This document shows positions 33,452 through 42,839 of a DNA stretch of 64,000 nt, in pieces; position 1 is the stretch's first letter; every line of letters starts with the position of its first letter. A program made the position numbers and the translations under genes. A model generated the notes under the pieces. The model did no database searches and was not told the DNA's origin. It saw only the letters and a program-made list of their open reading frames with translations. Origin of the DNA: Pseudomonas sp. QS1027 (lineage in GTDB: Bacteria; Pseudomonadota; Gammaproteobacteria; Pseudomonadales; Pseudomonadaceae); NCBI RefSeq assembly GCF_002814235.1, contig NZ_PHSU01000015.1, positions 62,001 to 126,000 of the forward strand. The letters are read 5' to 3'.

Positions 33452-34417
33452 TCAACTGACAACCCGCAACGCTGCCCCATTGAAGAAGCCCAAGGCGTTT
33501 TCCGCCAACTGGCCGACAATTCGTTGCCGGGCTTCACGGCTGCCCCAGGCGTTGTGCGGGGTGACGATCAGGCGCGGAATGTCGCCGGCCAGCAGCGGGT
33601 TGCCGTTGGTGGGCGGTTCGACGCTCAGCACATCGGTGGCGGCCCCGCCCAGATGGCCGCTGCGCAGGGCATCGGCCAGGGCCAGTTCGTCGATCAGGCC
33701 GCCACGGGCGGTATTGACCACAAAGGCCCCGGGCTTGAGCTGCGCGAGTTCCGCGGCGCCGATGAAGTGGCGGGTGTATTCGTTGAGCGGGCAATGCAGG
33801 GTCAGCGCATCGACCTGCGGCAGCAGTTGTTCCAGCGGCACGCGATCGGCCCGGGCCGGACGCCCGGGAATCTGCCCGAGCAGCACCCGCATGCCGAAGG
33901 CTTCGGCGAGTCGTGCCACTGCGCCACCGAGTTCGCCATGGCCGAGCAGGCCGAGGGTCTTGCCTTCCAGCTCGACAATCGGGAAGTCCAGCAGGCAGAA
34001 CTGTTTGGCCTGTTGCCAGCGGCCTTCGCCGACGGCTTTCTGGTAGTCGGTCAGGCGTGTGGCCAGGGCCAGCAGCAACATCAGGGTGTGCTGGGCCACC
34101 GACGGCGTGCCGTAACCCTGGCAGTTGCTCACGGTAATGCCCTGGGCGCGGGCGGCGGCCAGGTCGACATTGTTGGTGCCGGTGGCGCTGATCAGGATCA
34201 GCTTCAGGTCGGGGCAGGCGGCCATGGTAGCAGCGGTCAACGGGACCTTGTTGCTGATGGCGACGCTGGCGCCTTTCAGGTGTTCGACGACCGTCTCCGG
34301 TGTGGTCGCGGGACACAGCCGCAGCTCATCGAAGCAGGCCCGCAGCGGATCGAGGTCCAGATCGCCGAGATCCAGGGAAGGGTGATCGAGGAATACCGCG
34401 CGGCGGGAGTTGCTCAT
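33452..34417 (-). CDS. hprA: D-2-hydroxyacid dehydrogenase (glycerate dehydrogenase / hydroxypyruvate reductase-like)
   Basis: 321 residues. NAD(P)-dependent D-isomer 2-hydroxyacid dehydrogenase with a Rossmann loop GLLGHGELGGAV (a GxGxxG variant, GHGELG), the catalytic Arg in NTARGGLIDE, a Glu near SVEPPTNGNP and His in TPHNAWGS. The first domain holds SATGTNNVDLAAA. It likely reduces hydroxypyruvate to D-glycerate; other hydroxyacids are possible. The ATG at 34417 was chosen; a TTG one codon earlier is the alternative. It is upstream of rsmC in the same transcript. Confidence 0.85.
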   Translation of the reverse strand: MSNSRRAVFLDHPSLDLGDLDLDPLRACFDELRLCPATTPETVVEHLKGASVAISNKVPLTAATMAACPDLKLILISATGTNNVDLAAARAQGITVSNCQGYGTPSVAQHTLMLLLALATRLTDYQKAVGEGRWQQAKQFCLLDFPIVELEGKTLGLLGHGELGGAVARLAEAFGMRVLLGQIPGRPARADRVPLEQLLPQVDALTLHCPLNEYTRHFIGAAELAQLKPGAFVVNTARGGLIDELALADALRSGHLGGAATDVLSVEPPTNGNPLLAGDIPRLIVTPHNAWGSREARQRIVGQLAENALGFFNGAALRVVS

Positions 34418-34500
34418 CAACTGTACCTTTTGTGCTGTCGGGTGAAAGCGTAAGGTAGCCAGCCTAACAGACCTATTCAGTGACTGAGGAGCCCATCGCC

Positions 34501-35136
34501 GTGTCCATCTACCTGACGGAATTCCTGACCGTTGCCCTGATTCACCTGCTGGCGGTGGCCAGTCCCGGCCCGGACTTTGCCGTGGTGGTGCGCGAGAGCG
34601 TGACCCATGGCCGACGTGCCGGCACCTGGACCGCGCTGGGCGTCGGCACGGCGATTTTCCTCCACGTGGGCTACTCGCTGCTGGGTATCGGCCTGATCGT
34701 GTCGCAGTCGATCGTGCTGTTCAATGCCTTGAAATGGTTGGCGGCGGCCTACCTGCTGTACATCGGCTTCAAGGCCATCCGCGCCAAGCCGGCCCAGCCG
34801 GTGAACGACGAGCTGGCCTTGCAGGTGGGCGAGCGCACCGCGCGCGGCGCCTTCACCTCGGGCTTCGTGACCAATGGCCTGAACCCCAAGGCCACGCTGT
34901 TCTTCCTCTCGCTGTTCACCGTGGTGATCAACCCGCACACGCCGCTGCTGGTCCAGGCCGGCTACGGCGTTTACCTGGCCGTGGCCACCGCGCTGTGGTT
35001 CTGCCTGGTGGCGATGCTGTTCAGCCAGCAGCGTGTGCGCGCCGGTTTTGCCCGCATGGGTCACTGGTTCGACCGGACCATGGGCGCGGTACTGATCGCC
35101 ATCGGCGTGAAGCTGGCCTTCACCGAGATGCATTGA
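34501..35136 (+). CDS. LysE/RhtB-family amino-acid exporter
   Basis: 211 residues, six predicted membrane segments, with the family motif SPGPDFAVVVRES near residue 25 and the loop GFVTNGLNPKATLFFLSLF. It exports amino acids (threonine, homoserine, lysine or others) across the inner membrane; the substrate is not determined. The GTG start at 34501 was preferred to an earlier GTG at 34480 because GAGGAG is about ten bases upstream and the hydrophobic N-terminus starts immediately. Its 3' end overlaps that of the convergent AraC gene by 17 bases. Confidence 0.88.
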   Translation: MSIYLTEFLTVALIHLLAVASPGPDFAVVVRESVTHGRRAGTWTALGVGTAIFLHVGYSLLGIGLIVSQSIVLFNALKWLAAAYLLYIGFKAIRAKPAQPVNDELALQVGERTARGAFTSGFVTNGLNPKATLFFLSLFTVVINPHTPLLVQAGYGVYLAVATALWFCLVAMLFSQQRVRAGFARMGHWFDRTMGAVLIAIGVKLAFTEMH

Positions 35137-35893
35137 TGGCGCTGAACTGGTTCAGGGCATTCAGGTAGTCCCGCGGGTTGTCGCCGAGCAGGCGGCGAAA
35201 CATCGAGCTGAAGGCCCGGGCGCTGCCATAGCCCAACACCTTGGCCACGTGCTGCACGCTTTCCCCGGCGATCAGGCGTGGCAAGGCCTCCATCAGGCGC
35301 AGTTGCTGGCGCCAGGCATTGAAGTTCATCCGCACTTGCTGCTGGAACAGCCGCGCCAGGGTCCGGGTACTGGCGCCGACCTGCTGTGCCCAGTCTTCCA
35401 GGCTGTTGGGGTGATCCGGGGTTTCCAGCAGGGCCAGGCAGATCCGTTGCAGGCGTCGGTCGGTCGGCATCGGGATATGCAGCGGCAGGTTCTCCAGGGC
35501 CGCCAGTTCCTCCAGCATAAGCTGCTGGATCAGCGGGTTGCTCGCCTGTTCCGGCCCTTGCACCGCACGCACGATCAGCTCCCGCAGCAACGGCGTCACC
35601 GCCAGCACACAGCAACCGCGGAGGTTGGCCGGCGAATACTCGGCGGCGATAAATAACGACCGCATGCGCACTTCGCCGCTCATGAAAATCTCATGCTCGA
35701 CCCAGGGCGGAATCCACACGGCGCGGGTCGGCGGAATGATCCACGCGCCTTCGGCGGTGACCAGGCGCATGACTCCACACACGGCATAGAGCAACTGCGC
35801 TTCCTGATGGACGTGCAGTTCCTGGTGTGCGCCGTCGACGTAGTCGCGGGGATAGGCGCTGACCGGCCCGTGTAGGAAGTGGCTGATTAACAT
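35120..35893 (-). CDS. AraC-family transcriptional regulator with cupin sensor
   Basis: 257 residues. The N-terminal cupin-like sensor (HQELHVHQEAQLLYAVCGVM, PPTRAVWIPPWVEHEI) is followed by two helix-turn-helix units in residues 160-255 (VGASTRTLARLFQQQ, VAKVLGYGSARAFSSMFRRL). The ATG at 35893 is preferred over in-frame upstream codons that lack the domain. It is divergent from the MFS gene at 36000 with only 106 bases between, so it probably controls that transporter. Its tail overlaps the convergent LysE gene by 17 bases. Confidence 0.88.
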   Translation of the reverse strand: MLISHFLHGPVSAYPRDYVDGAHQELHVHQEAQLLYAVCGVMRLVTAEGAWIIPPTRAVWIPPWVEHEIFMSGEVRMRSLFIAAEYSPANLRGCCVLAVTPLLRELIVRAVQGPEQASNPLIQQLMLEELAALENLPLHIPMPTDRRLQRICLALLETPDHPNSLEDWAQQVGASTRTLARLFQQQVRMNFNAWRQQLRLMEALPRLIAGESVQHVAKVLGYGSARAFSSMFRRLLGDNPRDYLNALNQFSAINASR

Positions 35894-35999
35894 GTCCGAT
35901 TCTACAAGTCTGTCTGGTTTGATGAGTTTGTTGGCAGAAATGCGTTTTGTCGCCAATTTAGCATAACGGACCGATAACAATCCTGACGTGTGTGCCGCG

Positions 36000-37184
36000 A
36001 TGAACCAACCCCGAAACGTAATCCGCTACATCAATGCAGCCCATGTGATCGACCACATGTTCATGCTGATTTTCCCTGCCGCCGTGCTTGGCATGGGCCA
36101 GACCTTCGGCCTCGACTTCGCCCAGATGATCGGCCTGTCCCTCGGTGGCTTCATTGCCTTCGGCGCCTGTTCGCTGCCGGCTGGCTGGCTGGGGGACCAC
36201 TGGAGTCGACGGAGCATGATGCTGCTGTTCTTCTTCGGCATCGGCGCTGCGTCGATCTTTACCGGCCTGAGCAGCACGGCGCCGATGCTGACCCTGGGAC
36301 TGACCCTGGTGGGTGTCTTCGCCGCGATCTACCACCCGGTGGGCACCGCGATGCTGGTCAGCTACGCGCAGAACCGTGGCCGTGAAATCGGCGTCAACGG
36401 CATGTGGGGCAACCTCGGCGTGGCGTTTTCGGCGCTGGTCACCGGCTTTCTGGTGGCGCAGTTCGGCTGGCGTTCGGCGTTTATCCTGCCGGGGGCGGTG
36501 TCGATCATCCTTGGCGTGCTGTTTGCCTGGCAGGTGCGCGAAGAGCCGATTCCGGTGCAGCCCCATGTGAAACTGCGCAACGCCAGCGGCCAGCAGATTT
36601 CCATGGTCATGGTGTTCAGTGTCCTGGCGCTGGTCACGGCCACCGGCGGGGTGGTGTTCAACGCCACTACCATGACCTACCCGAAGCTGTTCCAGGAGCG
36701 CCTGCATGAGTGGCTCGCCTCGCCGCAGTTGCTCGGGGTGATCGTCAGCCTGGCCTACGCCTTTGGCGCGGTGGCGCAGTTGAGCATCGGGCGGATGCTC
36801 GACCGCGTGAGCCTGAAATGGCCGTTCGTGGTGCTGACCCTGTGCCAGGCGCCGTTGCTGTTCGGCCTGGCCTATGTCGACGGCCTGTCGGTGATGGTCC
36901 TGGGCGCGGCACTGATGTTCGTGGTCTTCGGCCAGGTGACGGTGAATGACGCGATGGTCGCCAATTTTGTCGCGCCGCAGTGGCAATCGCGGGTCTTTGC
37001 CTTGCGCTATTGCCTGTCGTTCGGGGCCAGCGCGACGGCCATTCCGTTGATCGCCTTTGTCGAGCCGCGCCAGGGGTTTGCCGGTCTGTACCTGATCCTC
37101 GCGGGCTTTGCCGCGCTGACCTTTGTCGCCGCGCTGGTGTTCCCGCGTACCCCGGCCCAGCAGCCAGCGGGGCAGCCAGCCTGA
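36000..37184 (+). CDS. MFS transporter (fosmidomycin-resistance-like)
   Basis: 394 residues with 12 membrane segments. Early block NAAHVIDHMFMLIFPAAVL and the loop GWLGDHWSRRSM are typical of the Fsr/YfnA-like MFS branch. The ATG at 36000 lacks a clear ribosome-binding site; a GTG at 35988 is in frame. It is divergent from an AraC-type regulator, the usual arrangement for an inducible efflux or uptake system. Substrate unknown. A 9-bp inverted repeat at 37203-37231 follows the gene. Confidence 0.85.
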   Translation: MNQPRNVIRYINAAHVIDHMFMLIFPAAVLGMGQTFGLDFAQMIGLSLGGFIAFGACSLPAGWLGDHWSRRSMMLLFFFGIGAASIFTGLSSTAPMLTLGLTLVGVFAAIYHPVGTAMLVSYAQNRGREIGVNGMWGNLGVAFSALVTGFLVAQFGWRSAFILPGAVSIILGVLFAWQVREEPIPVQPHVKLRNASGQQISMVMVFSVLALVTATGGVVFNATTMTYPKLFQERLHEWLASPQLLGVIVSLAYAFGAVAQLSIGRMLDRVSLKWPFVVLTLCQAPLLFGLAYVDGLSVMVLGAALMFVVFGQVTVNDAMVANFVAPQWQSRVFALRYCLSFGASATAIPLIAFVEPRQGFAGLYLILAGFAALTFVAALVFPRTPAQQPAGQPA

Positions 37185-37202
37185 GCCTGGATGGAGGTTT
37201 TC

Positions 37203-37231
37203 GTGGGTGCTGGCTGTGAGCTAGCACCCAC
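37203..37231 (+). terminator. Possible transcript-end hairpin after the MFS gene
   Basis: GTGGGTGCT (37203-37211) pairs with AGCACCCAC (37223-37231) around an 11-base loop. No T-run follows, so it may stabilise a 3' end rather than terminate by itself. Confidence 0.4.
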
Positions 37232-37332
37232 GTTCGTCTGCAAATCATTCCTTTGGGTGATTTAGTGAGTGCGCGGCGGCTCTAGAGTGCCTATCTTTAG
37301 CCTCGACCGTGCAGACAGACCAAGGAAGCTCC

Positions 37333-39015
37333 ATGTTGCAGACTCGTATCATTCCGCCCGCCGAAGGGGCTTATCAATACCCCCTGTTGATCAAGCGCTT
37401 GCTGATGTCCGGCAGCCGCTACGAGAAAACCCGCGAGATCGTCTATCGCGACAAGCTGCGCTACAGCTATCCGACCTTGAGCGAGCGGGTCGCCCGCCTG
37501 GCCAACGTGCTCACGGCGGCGGGGGTCAAGGCTGGCGACACCGTCGCGGTGATGGACTGGGACAGCCATCGCTACCTGGAGTGCATGTTCGCCATCCCGA
37601 TGATCGGCGCGGTGATCCACACCATCAACGTGCGCCTCTCGCCCGAGCAGATCCTCTACACCATGAACCACGCCGAGGACCGCTTCGTGCTGGTCAACAG
37701 CGAGTTCGTCGGCCTGTACCAGGCGATCGCCGGGCAACTGACCACCGTGGACAAGACCCTGCTGCTCACCGACACCGAGGACAAGAGCGCCGAGCTGCCG
37801 AACCTGGTGGGTGAGTACGAGCAACTGCTGGCGGCGGCGAGCCCGGTCTACGACTTCGAGGATTTCGACGAAAACTCGGTCGCCACCACCTTCTACACCA
37901 CCGGGACCACCGGCAATCCGAAGGGCGTGTACTTCACCCATCGTCAGTTGGTACTGCACACCATGGGTGTGGCGACCATCATGGGCAGCGTCGACAGCGT
38001 GCGCCTGCTGGGCACCAACGACGTCTACATGCCGATCACCCCGATGTTCCACGTGCATGCCTGGGGCCTGCCCTATGTGGCGACCATGCTCGGGCTCAAG
38101 CAGGTCTATCCCGGCCGTTACGACCCCGAGTTGCTGGTGGAGCTGTGGCGCAAGGAAAAGGTCACGTTCTCCCACTGCGTGCCGACCATCCTGCAGATGG
38201 TGCTCAACGCCAAGGCGGCCCAGGGCACCGACTTCAAGGGCTGGAAAATGGTGATCGGCGGCAGTGCGTTGAACCGCACGCTGTATGAGACCGCCAAGAG
38301 CAAGGGCATTCAACTGACCGCCGCCTATGGTATGTCGGAGACCGGTCCGTTGGTGTCCTGTGCCCACCTCAGCGAAGAGTTGATGGCTGGCAGCGAGGAC
38401 GAACGCACCACTTACCGGATCAAGGCCGGCGTGCCCGGACCGTTGGTGGAGGCGGCGATTGTCGACGAAGACGGCAACTTCCTCCCGGCGGATGGCGAGA
38501 CCCAGGGCGAACTGGTGCTGCGCGCACCCTGGCTGACCGAGGGGTATTACAACGAACCGCAGAAGGGCGCCGAGCTCTGGGCCGGCGGCTGGCTGCACAC
38601 CGGCGACGTGGCGACCCTCGACAGCCTGGGGGTGATCGACATCCGCGACCGGATCAAGGACGTGATCAAGACCGGCGGCGAGTGGATCTCCTCCCTGGCC
38701 CTGGAAGACCTGGTCAGTCGTCATCCGGCGGTACGTGAAGTCGCCGTGGTGGGCATTGCCGATCCTCAATGGGGCGAGCGTCCGTTTGCCCTGCTGGTCT
38801 TGCGTGAAGGCCATGAGATCGGTGCCCGGGAACTCAAGGAACACCTCAAGCCCTTCGTCGAGCAGGGGCACTTGAGCAAGTGGGCGATCCCGAGCCAGAT
38901 CGCCCTTGTTACGGAAATTCCCAAGACCAGCGTCGGCAAACTGGACAAGAAGCGCATCCGTATTGATATCGTCCAATGGCAGGCCAGCAACAGCAGCTTC
39001 CTCTCGACCCTTTGA
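37333..39015 (+). CDS. Medium/long-chain fatty-acid-CoA ligase (AlkK-like AMP-binding enzyme)
   Basis: 560 residues. Adenylate-forming ligase: P-loop TTFYTTGTTGNPKG, A5 motif AAYGMSETGP, A7 GWLHTGDVA, A8 DRIKDVIKTGGEWIS and the catalytic lysine in TSVGKLDKKRIR. It activates a free acid to acyl-CoA via acyl-AMP. Length and the N-terminal MLQTRIIPPAEGAYQYPLLI match the AlkK/medium-chain branch. The ATG at 37333 has AAGGAAG upstream. It is followed by DUF1302, DUF1329 and MalT-LuxR genes, an order recalled for PA3924-PA3921, suggesting a lipid or alkyl-chain uptake and activation system. Confidence 0.9.
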   Translation: MLQTRIIPPAEGAYQYPLLIKRLLMSGSRYEKTREIVYRDKLRYSYPTLSERVARLANVLTAAGVKAGDTVAVMDWDSHRYLECMFAIPMIGAVIHTINVRLSPEQILYTMNHAEDRFVLVNSEFVGLYQAIAGQLTTVDKTLLLTDTEDKSAELPNLVGEYEQLLAAASPVYDFEDFDENSVATTFYTTGTTGNPKGVYFTHRQLVLHTMGVATIMGSVDSVRLLGTNDVYMPITPMFHVHAWGLPYVATMLGLKQVYPGRYDPELLVELWRKEKVTFSHCVPTILQMVLNAKAAQGTDFKGWKMVIGGSALNRTLYETAKSKGIQLTAAYGMSETGPLVSCAHLSEELMAGSEDERTTYRIKAGVPGPLVEAAIVDEDGNFLPADGETQGELVLRAPWLTEGYYNEPQKGAELWAGGWLHTGDVATLDSLGVIDIRDRIKDVIKTGGEWISSLALEDLVSRHPAVREVAVVGIADPQWGERPFALLVLREGHEIGARELKEHLKPFVEQGHLSKWAIPSQIALVTEIPKTSVGKLDKKRIRIDIVQWQASNSSFLSTL

Positions 39016-39351
39016 GGTGTCCCCACCACGCCCGAAAGGGCGTGGCAGCCCCACCAAGCAAGCGCTTGGCTTGCCGAATCCGAATTTTCAGTCATTCTTG
39101 CCCGCCGCTTTTCAGCGGCTTGGCGAACGCATTGTTTGTGCAGTGACCTCAGGGTGCAAATCACACTTTAGAGGGATCAAGCGGTACTACCTGCTGGATA
39201 TAGTCCGCTGACGGATTTTCAGGCGTGGGGCAGGCAGGCGATACGCCGCACCGCCACTTCGGACGAGGGTTGGGAGTGTCTGCTCCCCTTTCGTCCGGGG
39301 CGTTCCTGAAGGTACTCACTGCCAAAACAATAAAGCACATGGAGTATGTCG
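39016..39351. other. 336-base leader region before the DUF1302 gene
   Basis: It contains the hairpins CCACGCCC-GAAA-GGGCGTGG (39027-39046) and GCCGCT-TTTC-AGCGGC (near 39104), without T-runs. Nothing resembling a gene was seen. The promoter of the DUF1302-DUF1329 pair probably lies here, and a CA-rich motif sits at its right end. Confidence 0.5.
39326..39333 (+). promoter_or_regulatory. CA-rich motif, candidate Hfq/Crc site before the DUF1302 gene
   Basis: AACAATAA (within AAAACAATAAAG) is an exact AAnAANAA match, 18 bases before the ATG and directly upstream of the GGAG ribosome-binding site. The same 8-mer occurs before the next gene. Confidence 0.5.
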
Positions 39352-41211
39352 ATGATCGCGTTAAACCCGTTCTGGCGCCGGGCGAAGCTGCCCTTGGCCG
39401 TCAGTCTCGCTTCTACGCTTGCCGGTCCCGCCTTTGGCGTCAGCTTCAATGTCGGTGAAATCGAGGGCAGCTTCGACTCGTCCCTGTCGCTGGGGGCCAG
39501 TTGGTCGACGCAGAATCCCAACAAGAACCTGATCGGCGTCAACAATGGTGGCGCGGGGTTGTCGCAGACCTCCGATGACGGGCGCCAGAACTTCAAGGCC
39601 GGGGACACCTTTTCGAAGATCTTCAAGGGCGTGCATGACCTTGAGTTGAAATACGGCGATACCGGCGTGTTCGTGCGCGGCAAGTACTGGTACGACTTCG
39701 CCTTGCAGAACCAGGACCTCGACTTCAAGAACGTCAGCAACGACGGCCGCCAGGAAGGCGCCCGCTCTTCCGGCGCGGAGATCCTCGACGCCTTCGTCTA
39801 TCACAACTACAGCATTGCCGACCTGCCGGGCACGGTGCGCCTGGGCAAGCAGGTGGTGAGCTGGGGTGAAAGTACCTTTATCGGTGGCGGCATCAATGCG
39901 ATCAACCCGATCGATGTGTCGGCGTTCCGTCGTCCGGGGGCCGAGATCAAGGAAGGCCTGATTCCGGTCAACATGTTCTATATGAACCAGAGCCTCACCG
40001 ATAACCTCTCGGCGGAAGGCTTCTACCAGATTGGCTGGGACTCGACGGTCACCGACAACTGCGGCACGTTCTTTTCGCAGTCGGACATTTCTTCCCACGG
40101 TTGTAACAACAACCTGCGGGTCTTGAACTCGAGCGCTACCCTCAGCCCGGCCCAGCAAGCGGGGCTACGGCCGTTTGGGGTCGATATCAACGGCGAGGGT
40201 GTGCTGGTTCGGCGCACGCCCGACCAGGATCCCAGCAGCGGCGGCCAGTTCGGCTTGGCCATGCATTACAACTTCGAGCCGCTGGACACCGAGTTCGGCG
40301 CCTATTTCATGAATTACCACAGTCGCGCGCCGATCTTCAGTGCCAAGGGCGCCTCCCAGGCGGTCTTCAACGCAGCTCCAGGTTTCGGTACAGCAGCCCC
40401 CCTGGTGGTGGCTGGCAACTCCAGCTACTTCATGGAGTACCCGGACAATATTCGCCTGTATGGCTTGAGCTTCTCCACCACCTTGCCCACCGGCACCGCC
40501 TGGAGCGGTGAGTTGAGCTACCGGCCGAATGCGCCGGTGCAGATCAGCTCCACCGATATCCTCTATGCCGGCGTCACGCCATTGCCGGGCCTGGGGAATG
40601 CCTCGATCATCAAGGGCTCGCCGGGCCAGACGATCAACGGCTATAACCGCAAGGAAATCACCCAGTTCCAGACCACCTTCACGCATTTCTTCGATCAGGT
40701 CATGGGCGCCAGTCGCCTGACCCTGGTCGGTGAAGCGGGGATCACCTATGTGGGCGGTCTGGAAAGCCGCGACAAGGTTCGCTACGGCCGGGATCCGGTC
40801 TATGGGCCGGGCACCTTGCCCAACGGTTTTTGCCCAACCCTCAATGGCAACACCATCGCTGGCGCGGGGCCTGGCGCGGACGCGAGCAACCGCAGCACCA
40901 ACTGCAACAACGACGGCTTCACCACCGCCACGTCCTGGGGCTATCGCGCCCGGGCCATCTGGGAATACCCGGATGTCTTCGCCGGGGTGAACCTCAAGCC
41001 CAACGTGGCCTGGTCCCATGACGTGAAAGGTTACTCGCCGGGCCCTGGCGGCAACTTCGAGCAAGGACGCAAGGCGGTCAGCCTGGGCCTCGATGCCGAG
41101 TACCAGAACACCTACACCGCGAGCCTGAATTACACCAACTTCTTCGGTGGCGACTACAGCACGGTGGATGACCGTGACTTCGTGGCGCTGAGCGTTGGCA
41201 TGAACTTCTAA
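39352..41211 (+). CDS. DUF1302 outer-membrane beta-barrel protein
   Basis: 619 residues. Signal peptide (APFG-type cleavage near LAGPAFG), then a barrel-like sequence rich in alternating aromatic residues, with GSFDSSLSLGASWS, LRLGKQVVSWGEST-type blocks and GGINAINPIDVSAFRRPGAE. It ends FVALSVGMNF with the terminal Phe typical of outer-membrane barrels. The ATG at 39352 is preferred to 39346 because GGAG lies 7 bases upstream. It is followed 29 bases later by DUF1329. The two families are nearly always neighbours and are thought to act in passage or processing of hydrophobic compounds; no reaction is established. Confidence 0.9.
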   Translation: MIALNPFWRRAKLPLAVSLASTLAGPAFGVSFNVGEIEGSFDSSLSLGASWSTQNPNKNLIGVNNGGAGLSQTSDDGRQNFKAGDTFSKIFKGVHDLELKYGDTGVFVRGKYWYDFALQNQDLDFKNVSNDGRQEGARSSGAEILDAFVYHNYSIADLPGTVRLGKQVVSWGESTFIGGGINAINPIDVSAFRRPGAEIKEGLIPVNMFYMNQSLTDNLSAEGFYQIGWDSTVTDNCGTFFSQSDISSHGCNNNLRVLNSSATLSPAQQAGLRPFGVDINGEGVLVRRTPDQDPSSGGQFGLAMHYNFEPLDTEFGAYFMNYHSRAPIFSAKGASQAVFNAAPGFGTAAPLVVAGNSSYFMEYPDNIRLYGLSFSTTLPTGTAWSGELSYRPNAPVQISSTDILYAGVTPLPGLGNASIIKGSPGQTINGYNRKEITQFQTTFTHFFDQVMGASRLTLVGEAGITYVGGLESRDKVRYGRDPVYGPGTLPNGFCPTLNGNTIAGAGPGADASNRSTNCNNDGFTTATSWGYRARAIWEYPDVFAGVNLKPNVAWSHDVKGYSPGPGGNFEQGRKAVSLGLDAEYQNTYTASLNYTNFFGGDYSTVDDRDFVALSVGMNF

Positions 41212-41231
41212 GTACGCTGAATTTCAGGAAG

Positions 41232-41239
41232 AACAATAA
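41232..41239 (+). promoter_or_regulatory. CA-rich motif at the DUF1329 ribosome-binding site
   Basis: AACAATAA lies between AGGAAG and the ATG at 41241, so Hfq/Crc binding there would directly block translation. It repeats the 8-mer found before the DUF1302 gene. Confidence 0.5.
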
Positions 41240-41240
41240 G

Positions 41241-42605
41241 ATGAAAATCACCAAGAATCTGTTGCAGGTCGGTGTACTGGGATTGTCGTTGTTGGCCAGT
41301 GGTGTGATGGCGGCGGTGTCCGCCGACGAAGCGGCGAAACTGGGCGCGAGCCTGACCCCGATGGGCGCGGAAAAGGCCGGCAACGCCGCCGGCACCATCC
41401 CGGCCTGGGCGCCGATGGCGAAGACCATCGGCACGGTCGACAGCAAGGGCTTCCTCTCCGACCCGTACGCCAGTGAAAAGCCGCTGTTCATCATCACCGC
41501 GCAGAACGTCGAGCAGTACAAGGACAAGCTGGCCCCGGGGCAATACGCGATGTTCAAGCGTTATCCGGAGACCTTCAAGATGCCGGTCTACCCGTCCCAT
41601 CGCGGCGCCACCGTGCCGGATGACGTGTTTGCCGCGATCAAGGAAAACGCCACCAGGACCAACCTGGTCAGCGGCGGCAATGGCCTGGAAAACTTCAAGA
41701 CCGCCGTGCCGTTCCCGATTCCGAAAAGCGGCGTGGAAGTGATCTGGAACCATATCACCCGCTATCGCGGCGGCAGCGTGACCCGCCTGGTGACCCAGGC
41801 CACGCCCCAGGCCAACGGCTCCTACAGCCTGGTGTATTTCCAGGACCAGTTCGTCTTCCGCGACAAGATGAAGGACTACGATCCGGCCAACCCGGGCAAT
41901 ATCCTCTTCTACTTCAAGCAGAAAGTGACCGCGCCGGCGCGCCTGGCCGGTGGCGTGTTGCTGGTCCATGAAACCCTCGACCAGGTCAAGGAGCCGCGTT
42001 CGGCCTGGGTCTACAACGCCGGCCAGCGCCGTGTGCGACGCGCCCCGCAAGTCTCCTATGACGGCCCGGGTACCGCCGCCGACGGCCTGCGCACCTCCGA
42101 CAACCTGGACATGTACAACGGCGCGCCGGATCGCTACGACTGGAAGCTCGAAGGCAAGCAGGAGATGTACATCGCCTCCGACAGCTACAAGCTCGATTCG
42201 CCGCAACTGAAGTACGCCGACATCATCAAGGCCGGGCACATCAACCAGGACCTGGCGCGTTACGAACTGCGCCGCGTCTGGCATGTGGTCGCGACCCTGA
42301 AGGAAGGCCAGCGGCACATCTACGCCAAGCGTGACTTCTATATCGACGAAGACACCTGGCAGGCGGCAGTGATCGACCACTACGACGGTCGCGGTCAGCT
42401 CTGGCGTGTCGCCGAAGCCCATGCCGAGAACTACTACGACAAGCAGGTGCCGTGGTACGCCCTGGAAACCCTCTACGACCTGCAGTCCGGCCGTTACCTG
42501 GCGCTGGGCATGAAGAACGAAGAGAAGCAGGCGTATGACTTCGGTTTCACCGCCACCACCAGCGACTTCACCCCGGCCGCCCTGCGCCAGGACGGCGTTC
42601 GCTGA
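41241..42605 (+). CDS. DUF1329 envelope protein
   Basis: 454 residues. Signal peptide MKITKNLLQVGVLGLSLLAS followed by GVMA. The mature protein begins AVSADEAAKLGASLTPMGAE, the hallmark start of DUF1329, and continues with KTAVPFPIPKSGVEVIWNH and RRVRRAPQVSYDGPG. The fold is LolA/LolB-like, which suggests lipid or hydrophobic ligand handling in the periplasm or at the outer membrane (inference). It is co-transcribed with DUF1302 (29-base gap) and ends before a strong terminator. Confidence 0.9.
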   Translation: MKITKNLLQVGVLGLSLLASGVMAAVSADEAAKLGASLTPMGAEKAGNAAGTIPAWAPMAKTIGTVDSKGFLSDPYASEKPLFIITAQNVEQYKDKLAPGQYAMFKRYPETFKMPVYPSHRGATVPDDVFAAIKENATRTNLVSGGNGLENFKTAVPFPIPKSGVEVIWNHITRYRGGSVTRLVTQATPQANGSYSLVYFQDQFVFRDKMKDYDPANPGNILFYFKQKVTAPARLAGGVLLVHETLDQVKEPRSAWVYNAGQRRVRRAPQVSYDGPGTAADGLRTSDNLDMYNGAPDRYDWKLEGKQEMYIASDSYKLDSPQLKYADIIKAGHINQDLARYELRRVWHVVATLKEGQRHIYAKRDFYIDEDTWQAAVIDHYDGRGQLWRVAEAHAENYYDKQVPWYALETLYDLQSGRYLALGMKNEEKQAYDFGFTATTSDFTPAALRQDGVR

Positions 42606-42666
42606 AACGGTGGGCGCTCGCTCCCACCTGCAACTCCGTTACAAGCGCAGGCCGCATCCTGCGTTG

Positions 42667-42697
42667 AAACGCCCCGGCTGATTCGGGGCGTTTTTTT
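42667..42697 (+). terminator. Rho-independent terminator after DUF1329
   Basis: Stem AAACGCCCCG / CGGGGCGTTT with a 7-base loop and a run of seven T. It ends the DUF1302-DUF1329 transcript, so the LuxR gene that follows has its own promoter. Confidence 0.92.
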
Positions 42698-42839
42698 GCT
42701 TGCGGGATATGTGTGGCTAAATATTTCAAAGTCGATGCTTTTCGACAAAATCAAGACAATAAGCCTTCATTACGGCGCTTTTTACCGCTAGTCTGCGGAC
42801 ATTCGCCTGCCGATAACAGCCCTTCAACAAGAGCCGGCC

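Noticed and set aside
39027..39046. Hairpin CCACGCCC-GAAA-GGGCGTGG as terminator of the acyl-CoA ligase gene
   Set aside because: No T-run follows; it may stabilise RNA, but a terminator call is not supported.
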